Part shown: positions 1-6,569 of the stretch, in pieces
Position numbering within the stretch: position 1 is the stretch's first letter
Layout of the letters: each line of letters starts with the position of its first letter
Source of the DNA: Desulfotignum sp.
GTDB lineage: Bacteria; Desulfobacterota; Desulfobacteria; Desulfobacterales; Desulfobacteraceae
Reading direction: 5' to 3'
Assembly (NCBI GenBank): GCA_011390695.1
Contig: JAABRW010000456.1
Span: 1 to 8,345, forward strand
Length of the DNA: 8,345 bases
Program-made: the position numbers and the translations under genes
The notes under the pieces: model-generated
Database searches by the model: none
Seen by the model: the letters and a program-made list of their open reading frames with translations, nothing else
What the model was told of the DNA's origin: nothing

Positions 1-261
1 CTGGCATCGGTTAAACTCTCCCCTCGGGATTGTTGCACAGCGGCATTATGCCCGGACCCGTTTCGTCCACACCCCTGAAGGTTGTCTGCAACCCGGGCTT
101 CAAGAGGGCGGGACTGAGGAAGCATCCCGCCGTTGGTCTTTAGCTCTCTATGCAACTTTTAATGTTCTCCTTTTTTTGTCTTTGCCATTAAACTTTGAAC
201 ATTTCCCTGGTCAACCATGGAGCCTTTTACAAGCTCCGGCCTTCAGGCCGGGGTAGTTGAC
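1..261 (+). mobile_element. Right-end segment of an IS200/IS605 (TnpB/IS1341-type) element, partial
   Basis: No complete gene lies here. The segment ends in a GC-rich hairpin (arms 234-241 and 246-253, loop TTCA) followed at once by GGTAGTTGAC, ending at 261. A hairpin followed by TAGTTSAC is the usual right end of TnpB-bearing IS200/IS605 elements as I remember them. Upstream, GACTGAGGAAGC at 112-123 also resembles the 3' part of their omega RNA. The left part (1-78) is open in frame 1 and ends at TGA 76-78; it reads LASVKLSPRDCC and so on, and could be the tail of a TnpB encoded off-window, but it is too short to prove. No transposase is visible in the window, so the assignment rests on end-sequence resemblance alone. 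The boundary at 261 is well supported by the switch from element-like sequence to the gmd coding sequence. Confidence 0.5.
48..261 (+). ncRNA. Omega-RNA-like (TnpB guide RNA scaffold) structured region, probably interrupted
   Basis: Successive inverted repeats are visible on the plus strand. GGAC 54-57 pairs with GTCC 65-68. TGAAG 76-80 pairs with CTTCA 98-102, enclosing GTTG 81-84 with CAAC 89-92. GGCGGGA 107-113 pairs with TCCCGCC 125-131. The terminal hairpin is 234-241 with 246-253. In TnpB systems the transposon end is transcribed as the scaffold, and the bases just outside the end act as guide; that guide would start at 262 and run into gmd. The roughly 100 bases between the third stem and the terminal hairpin (132-230) are AT-rich with a T7 run at 171-177 and look out of place, so the scaffold may be interrupted and inactive. 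The call is inference from structure and motif memory. Confidence 0.35.
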
Positions 262-1241
262 GGGTTTTTATTTGCAAGTTCCGCAGCCACCATCATCTGC
301 GCCACCTTCTTTCCCGCGGTCTGTGCCTTCCATCCCAGGACTTGTTCCGCCTTTGACGGGTCTGCATACATGGCAGGGATGTCAGCAGGCCGCACAAACT
401 TTGGGTCGGTTTTCACATAGCGCTGCCAGTCCAGGCCCAGGTACTGGAATGCGGCCGCCACAAAATCGGTGAGCCGGATGCTGGTGCCGGTGGCGATGAT
501 ATAGTCTTCCGGGGTGTCCTGCTGGAGCATCCGCCACATGGCATCCACATACTCAGGGGCCCAGCCCCAGTCCCGGATCACCGAGGTATCCCCCAGCCGC
601 AGTTCATGGCATGCGCCCCGGGCGATGGCACAGGCGGTCTTCACGATCTTGCGGGTGACAAACTGTTCCGGTCTGAGCATGGATTCATGGTTGAACAAAA
701 TCCCTGTGCAGGCAAACATGCCCCGGGCATGGCGGAATGTATCGATATGCCGGAATGCCGTGACCCTGGCGGTACCGTACGGACTTTTTGGATCAAATGG
801 GGTGGTTTCCCTGGCAATGCCGCCCACCGGGCTGCCAAAGCAGTCCCCTGATCCGGCATTGAAGATCTTTGCCGGCAGCGAAAGGTCCTGGACCGCTTCC
901 AGAAGGTTCAGGGATGCGGTGGCAATACTTTCAAAGGTTTCACCGGGTTTTTCAAAGGACCGGGCCACAGAACTCTGGCCGGAAAGATTGTACACCTCAT
1001 CCGGGGTGTGTTTTTCCAAAACCGCCCGGACCTGGTCCGGCTGTTCCATGGACACACAGACCATCTCCACCCGGTCCCGGATCCCCAGCTGAACAAGGTT
1101 GGGAAAATCCTCTGCAGACCTCCGCCGGGAGGTGCCGGTCACCCGGTATCCTTTTTCCAGCAGGAACCGGGCCAGAAAGGGCCCGTCCTGTCCGGACACA
1201 CCAAATATCACCGCTTTTTTCATATTCGAATCTGTTATCAT
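243..1241 (-). CDS. gmd: GDP-mannose 4,6-dehydratase family protein (extended SDR), altered catalytic residues
   Basis: GDP-mannose 4,6-dehydratases convert GDP-D-mannose to GDP-4-keto-6-deoxy-D-mannose with bound NADP(H), the entry to GDP-rhamnose, fucose, perosamine and related sugars. The 332-residue protein has the Rossmann motif GVSGQDG at 14-20, typical of Gmd, YNLSGQSSV at 84-92, FNAGSGDCFG at 127-136, SPYGTAR at 153-159 and FNHES followed by LRPEQFVTRKI, so the family call is firm and the length is normal. Two positions are odd. The usual Ser-Glu pair of the S/T-S-E motif is Gly132-Asp133, and the YxxxK motif is Tyr155-xxx-Arg159 (AGG codon). Activity may be lowered or changed. Homologues usually begin at the second Met (1223); AGGCGG lies very close to the first ATG, so the start is uncertain. 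The last five residues (STTPA) and the stop derive from the adjoining IS-like end. Confidence 0.88.
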   Translation of the reverse strand: MITDSNMKKAVIFGVSGQDGPFLARFLLEKGYRVTGTSRRRSAEDFPNLVQLGIRDRVEMVCVSMEQPDQVRAVLEKHTPDEVYNLSGQSSVARSFEKPGETFESIATASLNLLEAVQDLSLPAKIFNAGSGDCFGSPVGGIARETTPFDPKSPYGTARVTAFRHIDTFRHARGMFACTGILFNHESMLRPEQFVTRKIVKTACAIARGACHELRLGDTSVIRDWGWAPEYVDAMWRMLQQDTPEDYIIATGTSIRLTDFVAAAFQYLGLDWQRYVKTDPKFVRPADIPAMYADPSKAEQVLGWKAQTAGKKVAQMMVAAELANKNPSTTPA

Positions 1242-1302
1242 CCGCCTGGGTTACAACCCCCTGCTGCGGGCCTGTGTCACCTGATCCATAGGGTAAACGT
1301 TT

Positions 1303-1331
1303 TATGTATCAGACATCTGTTCAGGAGGCAA
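1303..1331 (-). promoter_or_regulatory. Possible sigma70 promoter for gmd
   Basis: On the minus strand TTGCCT (1331-1326) is followed after exactly 17 bases by TACATA (1308-1303), in the 108-base gap between the methyltransferase and gmd genes. The -35 matches consensus at 4 of 6 bases and the -10 at 3 of 6; CATAAA, overlapping it, fits slightly better but at 19-base spacing. This gap is longer than most gene junctions upstream, which supports a separate start, but the boxes are weak. Confidence 0.3.
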
Positions 1332-1349
1332 GGGACAGGAGAGGATTTT

Positions 1350-2066
1350 TCAAAGTGTTTGTGCCCCCGGCCTTTTATCCGGTTTGACCGCCTGCGCATA
1401 AACATTTTTCCCACATACTGGATGGGTTATGGTGTCCAGCATCCTGCTGATGGGAAAAGCCCAACGGTCATACCATGTAAGCATTACAGGATTGATCCGG
1501 CCGTCTTTTGTGTCGAGCAGTTTATATGTGAAGGCTGCGGCAACCCCTAAGCTGTCAATATAGCGGGATTCCCGGACATCAAACCCTGCACGGGACAGTT
1601 TCCCAAGCAGTTCTTTTTTACTGTAACGGCGCACATGCCCAACCTTCAAATCCATGCTGCTGTATAGAAACCGACCGGCCGGCACATATACCATCAGTTT
1701 TCCACCCGGCCGCAGTTTGCGATACCATAATGCCATGACACCTGTATCATCCGCAATATGTTCAATGACATTAAGAGAATAAATATAGTCGATACTCCGG
1801 TCCTCTATCTCACCTAAGTCATTGCAAACCGTCATACCATGGTCTGCCAGAACAGCGGAAAGTACCGGGTCAGTTTCTATACAGGTTACCTGATATCCTG
1901 CCCCGGCAACACAACAGGAAAACACCCCGTTACCGGCTCCAAAATCAACGACCATATCCCCTTTCACGGCAAACCTGAGAATCAGGCGAAGAAGACAGGC
2001 ATTATAGTTGACCGCAAGCTGCATGACATCGAGGTTGTCCCGTCCGGTGTATTCAATCTGCCCCAT
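1350..2066 (-). CDS. Class I SAM-dependent methyltransferase of the glycan locus
   Basis: This is a 238-residue cytoplasmic methyltransferase of the Methyltransf_11/UbiE-like fold. Motif I is VVDFGAGNG at 39-47 and binds S-adenosylmethionine. Glu64 in CIETDP is the usual acidic residue that holds the ribose. NVIEHI at 99-104 and LRPGGKL at 118-124 are the post-motif strands typical of the class. GHVRRY at 143-148 recurs, to my memory, in methyltransferases found next to polyprenol-phosphate glycosyltransferases. The acceptor cannot be read from sequence; a sugar or a lipid-linked glycan is the natural guess from context. The start is good: AAAGG, inside the end of the upstream gtrA-like gene, lies 10 bases before the ATG, and only 6 bases separate the two genes. 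The product has no membrane segment. Confidence 0.88.
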   Translation of the reverse strand: MGQIEYTGRDNLDVMQLAVNYNACLLRLILRFAVKGDMVVDFGAGNGVFSCCVAGAGYQVTCIETDPVLSAVLADHGMTVCNDLGEIEDRSIDYIYSLNVIEHIADDTGVMALWYRKLRPGGKLMVYVPAGRFLYSSMDLKVGHVRRYSKKELLGKLSRAGFDVRESRYIDSLGVAAAFTYKLLDTKDGRINPVMLTWYDRWAFPISRMLDTITHPVCGKNVYAQAVKPDKRPGAQTL

Positions 2067-2072
2067 TCGTAT

Positions 2073-2495
2073 TTACCTTTCAAAAATAATTTTTTTTGAA
2101 ACAATGAAGTTGAAAACCAGAGCAACCCCTGCACCGATTGCCAGGGGAATTAAAGGTGTGCCTCGCAATAAAGGATGTATTTTAATCAAGGCAAAAAATA
2201 TGAAAAGATTGATGCCGGCACCTGTCATCTGGGTAACAAAATAAAAGGCATACTCCCTTTGCAAACTGATCCGTTTTACGGCATCAAATGTCCAGAGCCG
2301 GTTCAATATCCATGTAACGCTGACAGCCAGGGAAAATGAACAGCCACGGGCCGGGAGAATCTCCCAGCCATAAGCTGTAAGAAGGGTAAGCATCCCACCA
2401 TCAACACAAAATCCGCATCCACCAACCAGCGCAAACCGATATAATTTGCGTCTGGATGAATTACAGGACACGTCAGTCAGTTCCTTTATGATCAT
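2073..2495 (-). CDS. GtrA-family membrane protein (polyprenol-phosphate sugar flippase type)
   Basis: This small polytopic protein (140 residues from the ATG at 2495) has four predicted membrane helices, roughly at 20-43, 50-68, 83-104 and 112-131. The family signatures RFALVGGCGF near the N-terminus, NRLWTF after helix 2 and FNFIVSKKIIF at the C-terminus identify GtrA (PF04138). Members are thought to flip undecaprenyl-phosphate-linked sugars across the inner membrane, working with a GtrB-type GT2, which is the gene immediately upstream. The open frame extends to 2591, but that extension lies inside the GT2 gene and is not conserved in style. Two starts are plausible: the ATG at 2495, overlapping the GT2 gene by 23 bases, or a GTG at 2471, one base after the GT2 stop and preceded by AAGGA at 10 bases. 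Either way, translation is coupled to the GT2. Confidence 0.88.
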   Translation of the reverse strand: MIIKELTDVSCNSSRRKLYRFALVGGCGFCVDGGMLTLLTAYGWEILPARGCSFSLAVSVTWILNRLWTFDAVKRISLQREYAFYFVTQMTGAGINLFIFFALIKIHPLLRGTPLIPLAIGAGVALVFNFIVSKKIIFER

Positions 2496-3432
2496 TTTTT
2501 CCAAGACACAAAAGTTCACGTTCAAAAGCCCGCCGGTCCTGGTGGGTGATCGAGTCGAGAATAAGGCCGATGGCTGCAAATACCATCGCAACTATCTCCA
2601 GGCCCGTGGCAAGGACTGCCAGGGGCACCCGCCGAATGAAACGGTCTGTCATCCATTCTTCAAGCACAGGTATCCCCGCTGCCAGACCCAGCAGTGCAAA
2701 AAAAACCGCTGCTCCCCCGAAGAATACCAGCGGTCTGTAATAACGCAATATATTTCCAATGGTGCTCAGAACACGGGCGCCGTCCCGGAACGTGTTCAGT
2801 TTTGAAAGACTGCCGGGGGGGCGGTCACGATACTCAACCGGCATTTCGAGTATTCTGAAACGCTTATCCAGGGCATGGAGCGTCATGTCTGTTTCGATTT
2901 CAAATCCTTCCGCCAATATCGGATAGCTTTTAACAAAGCGCCTGTTGAATACCCGATAGCCGCTCATGATATCCACCAGATTCGCACGAAACAGTTTGTT
3001 CACCAGGCAGCGCACCAGACGGTTGCCAAAACCGTGGAACATGCGTTTGTTCTCAGCAGCATAATGACCTGCACTATGGCGGTCCCCGATCACCATGTCG
3101 GCCTCCCCAGCCAGGACCGGTGCCATAAGCGCAGGCGCTTTTTCAGCCGGATATGTTGAGTCAGCATCGGAAAGAATGTAGATATCCGCATCGATATCCA
3201 AAAATGCACGCCTGACAGCATTGCCCTTACCAGGACGGACTTCATTGATAACACCGCCGTTGCATCCAAGGCGTACCATTGTGTCACGGGCAGTTTTTTC
3301 CGTAGCATCGGTGGAGCGGTTATTGATTACCCAGATGGCGGCATCCGGCATGGCCTGATAAAATTCCCGGATCGTGGCGGTTATTGTTTTTTCTTCGTTG
3401 TAGGCCGGTAGAATCACAGCGGCTCGCGTCAT
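2473..3432 (-). CDS. Family 2 glycosyltransferase, polyprenol-phosphate sugar transferase type (GtrB/DPM-like)
   Basis: This 319-residue GT-A fold enzyme should move a sugar from a nucleotide donor onto undecaprenyl phosphate at the cytoplasmic face. The N-terminus VILPAYNEEKTI (6-17) is the classic GT2 start. NNRSTDAT at 37-44 and PGKGNAVRRA at 67-76 are donor-site segments, and DAD at 89-91 in LSDADSTYP is the metal-binding DxD. GYRVFNRRF and FEIETDMT further on are typical of DPM1/GtrB-like enzymes. Two C-terminal membrane helices (about 235-257 and 270-296) anchor it, as in GtrB rather than soluble DPM1. The ATG overlaps the stop of the upstream membrane protein gene as ATGA, with AGGA about 10 bases before it. 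The next gene, a GtrA homologue, is its expected partner. The donor sugar cannot be told from sequence. Confidence 0.92.
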   Translation of the reverse strand: MTRAAVILPAYNEEKTITATIREFYQAMPDAAIWVINNRSTDATEKTARDTMVRLGCNGGVINEVRPGKGNAVRRAFLDIDADIYILSDADSTYPAEKAPALMAPVLAGEADMVIGDRHSAGHYAAENKRMFHGFGNRLVRCLVNKLFRANLVDIMSGYRVFNRRFVKSYPILAEGFEIETDMTLHALDKRFRILEMPVEYRDRPPGSLSKLNTFRDGARVLSTIGNILRYYRPLVFFGGAAVFFALLGLAAGIPVLEEWMTDRFIRRVPLAVLATGLEIVAMVFAAIGLILDSITHQDRRAFERELLCLGKNDHKGTD

Positions 3433-5042
3433 TGCATTATTCCTTTTTCATGAGGTTCTGTCTGTAAATTCACTTCGCAAACCACATACTTTCCGATTCC
3501 TGTGTTGAAAAAGTTACAGTCCAGCGTATAGGATGCTGGATCGTAACCAGCGGACCTGAGCCGTTCCGGAAAAGTATGGGCATCTCGCGACAAAGCCAGT
3601 ATCCGCAAGGGCAGATGGGAAGGACCGGCTATGGCTTCCGTAATCATCTCATCGACTTTTTTTGAAAAATCAACCCCGTAAAAGATGCTTTCCGGATGAA
3701 AAGACGGCAGGACATAGGATATGGGTATAGAATTTCTCACCACGATATACCGGCCGGGGGTACCTGAAATCACGTCATTCATTTCAACTGAAAATGGATT
3801 TCTGCTGCCCGCCGGCACATCGGCATGCCCCCAGTCCGGTATCTTGACCATGCAACCGGACAAGGCAACCAGTAACGCCAAAATAATGAAACGTACCCGC
3901 TCCTGTTCAAAAATGCGCACCACCAGTATCCAGATCACCAGTCCGAAAAGCAGTTCAATGGGTATCAGATACCGCTGATAAGCAAACATCACAGACCACA
4001 ATATAAACCCAGTCAATACAAACACCATAAAAGCGGTTGTCCGCCTGCCGTATCTTCTGGCAGGTTTGCACAGAACAGCAACAAAAACAAGTATGGCGAT
4101 GATCAGAAACCTTGCATCCGCAAATAGAACCTCAGAGGTTTTGGCGGTACCCGAAACCGTCTGAAAAAAAAACAAAAGGAATTCCTGCATATTGGAAAAA
4201 TGCCACCGCATGTCTCTGAAATTAATGACATCATAGTAAGGAGACTTGAATATTGCGTTGTACAGAGGAAAAACCGGATTCTCCCATACATCCCAGAGAT
4301 ACCAGTACCACCATGCCGTTACAGCGAAACCTGTGATACCGCCAAAAACAAAAAGAAGTGATTTTTTCACTGTTTCCAGCCAACCCTGGACGTAAATCAG
4401 ATACAGGAGCACGACATACGCTGAAACGGCAAATGGCGCGTTTGTCAGCTTCAATCCCGCTGCAAACCCAAACAGAAATCCTGATACAGCCAGGTTGATC
4501 CTCATGAACAGCGGTCTGGAAACATTTCGAAGCAGCAGATATAGTCCCCATAGAATCAGTGGTGCCGTCCAGGAAGAACTGAATGTTGTACCAAGTTCAC
4601 TCCACCAAAGGGGGGCCATGAGACTCAGTATCAGTGCAGGCACCAGTGTGAATGACATTTCATCATATCCAAGCTCTCTGCCTGTTTCCCGGGCAATCAA
4701 AACAATAGCGGGAATGCTCAGCAACTGTATTGTCAATATCGACCAGGCACTGAAGGGAAATGGAAAATGTTTCAATGATAAATAGGCAAAAATATTAATC
4801 ATCGGATTCAAAAACGACTGGAAATTGGCGGCAGCGATATCCATGAGATGCCGCCCGTTCAACAGTGCATACCCTGTGTAATAATGATAGTTCAGCAAGT
4901 CCCAGTTTCTGTCCTGTCCCCTGAAAAAAACAAAGGCGAAAGCAACAGTAAAAAACAGGCATGCAGTAAAAACAGGCGCATAATATGAAAGTTTTTGATT
5001 TACACTTTTTAGACTTTTTCCAAGCATGGGTCGGGATAGCAT
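3429..5042 (-). CDS. Polytopic inner-membrane protein, probable GT-C glycosyltransferase
   Basis: This 537-residue protein has about ten hydrophobic helices between residues 20 and 395, followed by a soluble, probably periplasmic, tail (about 400-537). The first loop after helix 1 carries acidic residues in RGQDRNWDLLNYHYY (Asp44, Asp48), where GT-C enzymes keep their catalytic Asp. The LNYHYY...LLNGR segment matches, to my memory, a poorly characterised bacterial family of GT-C/DUF2029-like membrane proteins. GT-C enzymes take sugar from a polyprenol phosphate at the outer face, and the two following genes encode just the synthase and flippase for such a donor, so it is likely the transferase of a gtr-type trio. 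The exact family is uncertain. No good ribosome site is seen before the ATG at 5042; a second ATG lies at 5027. The stop overlaps the GT2 start. Confidence 0.72.
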   Translation of the reverse strand: MLSRPMLGKSLKSVNQKLSYYAPVFTACLFFTVAFAFVFFRGQDRNWDLLNYHYYTGYALLNGRHLMDIAAANFQSFLNPMINIFAYLSLKHFPFPFSAWSILTIQLLSIPAIVLIARETGRELGYDEMSFTLVPALILSLMAPLWWSELGTTFSSSWTAPLILWGLYLLLRNVSRPLFMRINLAVSGFLFGFAAGLKLTNAPFAVSAYVVLLYLIYVQGWLETVKKSLLFVFGGITGFAVTAWWYWYLWDVWENPVFPLYNAIFKSPYYDVINFRDMRWHFSNMQEFLLFFFQTVSGTAKTSEVLFADARFLIIAILVFVAVLCKPARRYGRRTTAFMVFVLTGFILWSVMFAYQRYLIPIELLFGLVIWILVVRIFEQERVRFIILALLVALSGCMVKIPDWGHADVPAGSRNPFSVEMNDVISGTPGRYIVVRNSIPISYVLPSFHPESIFYGVDFSKKVDEMITEAIAGPSHLPLRILALSRDAHTFPERLRSAGYDPASYTLDCNFFNTGIGKYVVCEVNLQTEPHEKGIMQ

Positions 5043-5082
5043 TTTTCAGATTTTTGTTCAAGTTGAAAGCGCCTGAAACGGC

Positions 5083-5098
5083 AATTCTGATAAGAATT
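5083..5098. promoter_or_regulatory. Palindrome AATTCT-GATA-AGAATT, possible operator
   Basis: A perfect 6-base inverted repeat with a 4-base spacer lies in the 113-base gap between the CAP-like gene and the GT-C gene, about 40 bases before the GT-C start. The gap has no convincing terminator. A palindrome of this size fits a dimeric repressor site, but no cognate regulator is visible, and an AT-rich palindrome can arise by chance. Confidence 0.25.
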
Positions 5099-5155
5099 AA
5101 GCTGGTTTGTATGGCAGAACCGCGGGCAGGTAGGTGTACGGCAAAAAGGAAACGC

Positions 5156-6496
5156 TCAGGGAAGAGGCAATGCCGGGGTGACATCCAGTTTTACAAACAG
5201 GTCCCGGTCGGTGTGAATGGCCCGGCTGACGGTCTGCTCTCCTGCCCGGGCTGTAACAATCCAGTGCCTGCCGGAATCCAGGGCCAGGGAAAAATGCCCG
5301 GCATTGTCCGTAACCGCGTTTACAGCGGTGTTCCCGAATTCATCATACACAGTGACGAAATGACCGGCCATCTCTTCTCCGGGTGAATACAGGGTATCCT
5401 GGTCCGTGTCTGAAAACACAATGCCGTAGATGCGCGACTGATAAATACCGGTCTCTGAAACCATCTGCCGTTCGACTGATCCTGCCCCGAGCGACAGGAT
5501 GCCGGAACTGCTGTTTTCCAGGGTTTGCACAGAAAGGGCCGTTCCTGCTTCGTTGAATCGGTTGGAAAAGATCACAGCCCTGAAGGGCCAGGTGGACAGT
5601 TCCTGGCGCACCAGGGCGAAGAACAGCTCCATCACCGGCCGGGCAGCCGCAGAGTCTTCCCAGAAAGTGCCCACAGTGGCGGACCGGAAAAAATCCCCTG
5701 GGTAGATATCCAGAATGTCAAAGGAAGGTTCCTTGTCTGCTGCATCAGTTTGTGCCGGCTGCTCTGTATCGGTCCGGGCCCACTGGTGCAGGAGGCTGTT
5801 CTGGAAAATCGGATAAAAATTGAGTCTGGGCAGGTGGTAAATATGCGGGTTCTGCTGGACCAACTGCACAAAATCCGGTTCCATATAAGCAAGGATAATT
5901 CCCGGCTCCGCCCGGATCTGGTTGATGAGATTGAGCACCTGGATATCTGATGTGCGTTCAAAAGACCCGATGGTCATGGTGAAAAACCAGGCATTCATCT
6001 CGTTTTCCGCCATGCCGGCATCCACGCTGACACCGGCGTGGGCAAAGGCATTGGACAGGACAAACTCAAACTGGCCTGTGTCCAGCTCTTTTTTGAACAG
6101 GTTTTCCACAAAAAATGTGCCGGCGGTTTCCATGGGCATGAAGTGGGAAAATGTCAGCATGCTGCCGGTTTCCGCCATATAGCGGCGGACAGGGGGGATG
6201 GTTTTGGCATCCGTCTCCGGGTTCTTTGCCTGGGCATTGGCTGCGGCAGCAGCCTGGCCCAGCGCTTCATCAGGAACATAAGGGGCAAAAACGGTTTCCG
6301 GTCCTATGCCCCTTTCCTGGAGAAATACCGGGTCATATCCCAGGGACAGGGCACGGGCATACGGGGCTGCCCGGAACTGGTTGATCAGATCAAAAACAAA
6401 GGTATCCGGGGCAGACATTTGTGCTGCTGCCGGGGTTATGAAGCAGGCCAGCAGAACAGCCAGGCCGGCAACAATTTTTTTCACATGGATTCGCAT
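5156..6496 (-). CDS. Secreted protein with two CAP/SCP-like repeats and a C-terminal SdrD B-like domain
   Basis: From the ATG at 6496 the product is 446 residues: a Sec signal peptide (MRIHVKK, hydrophobic 8-22, PAAA before Gln26) and then an exported protein. Residues about 31-178 and 184-335 look like two copies of one domain. Each opens with a helix of the CAP type (VFDLINQFRAAP at 34-45, VLNLINQIRAEP at 187-198) and ends with a segment like FVLSNAFAHAGVSVD or VIFSNRFNEAGTALS, which matches the CAP strand ending in GVG. The His and Glu residues of classical CAP proteins are not clearly kept. Residues 356-446 resemble an SdrD B-like domain; DTDQDTLYSPGE at 363-374 has the D-x-D-x-D and closing Glu spacing of an EF-hand-like calcium loop. 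The open frame reaches 6544, but starting at 6496 gives a proper signal peptide. No ribosome site is clear. The function is unknown. Confidence 0.62.
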   Translation of the reverse strand: MRIHVKKIVAGLAVLLACFITPAAAQMSAPDTFVFDLINQFRAAPYARALSLGYDPVFLQERGIGPETVFAPYVPDEALGQAAAAANAQAKNPETDAKTIPPVRRYMAETGSMLTFSHFMPMETAGTFFVENLFKKELDTGQFEFVLSNAFAHAGVSVDAGMAENEMNAWFFTMTIGSFERTSDIQVLNLINQIRAEPGIILAYMEPDFVQLVQQNPHIYHLPRLNFYPIFQNSLLHQWARTDTEQPAQTDAADKEPSFDILDIYPGDFFRSATVGTFWEDSAAARPVMELFFALVRQELSTWPFRAVIFSNRFNEAGTALSVQTLENSSSGILSLGAGSVERQMVSETGIYQSRIYGIVFSDTDQDTLYSPGEEMAGHFVTVYDEFGNTAVNAVTDNAGHFSLALDSGRHWIVTARAGEQTVSRAIHTDRDLFVKLDVTPALPLP

Positions 6497-6569
6497 GGCA
6501 ATATGATGAAGCAATATGCATGCCAGATTGCAGACACCCGGCATTTACCGATTCGGCGCAAATCTGTAC

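Noticed and set aside
234..253. Terminal hairpin as a gmd terminator on the minus strand
   Set aside because: The bases that follow on that strand (GCTTGTAAAAGG) lack a T-run, so the IS-end reading is better.
514..1092. A 192-codon plus-strand open frame
   Set aside because: It is the reverse of the conserved gmd gene and shows no motif or ribosome site.
1248..1259. Small inverted repeat GGGTT-AC-AACCC just before gmd
   Set aside because: It has a 2-base centre and 5-base arms with no T-tract; too short to call an operator or terminator.
1008..1550. A 180-codon plus-strand open frame crossing the gmd-methyltransferase gap
   Set aside because: It overlaps the N-terminus of gmd and the C-terminus of the methyltransferase in antisense, and its composition is not protein-like.
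2496..2591. N-terminal extension of the gtrA-like frame
   Set aside because: It is inside the GT2 gene in another frame, and GtrA proteins begin close to the RFxxVG segment.
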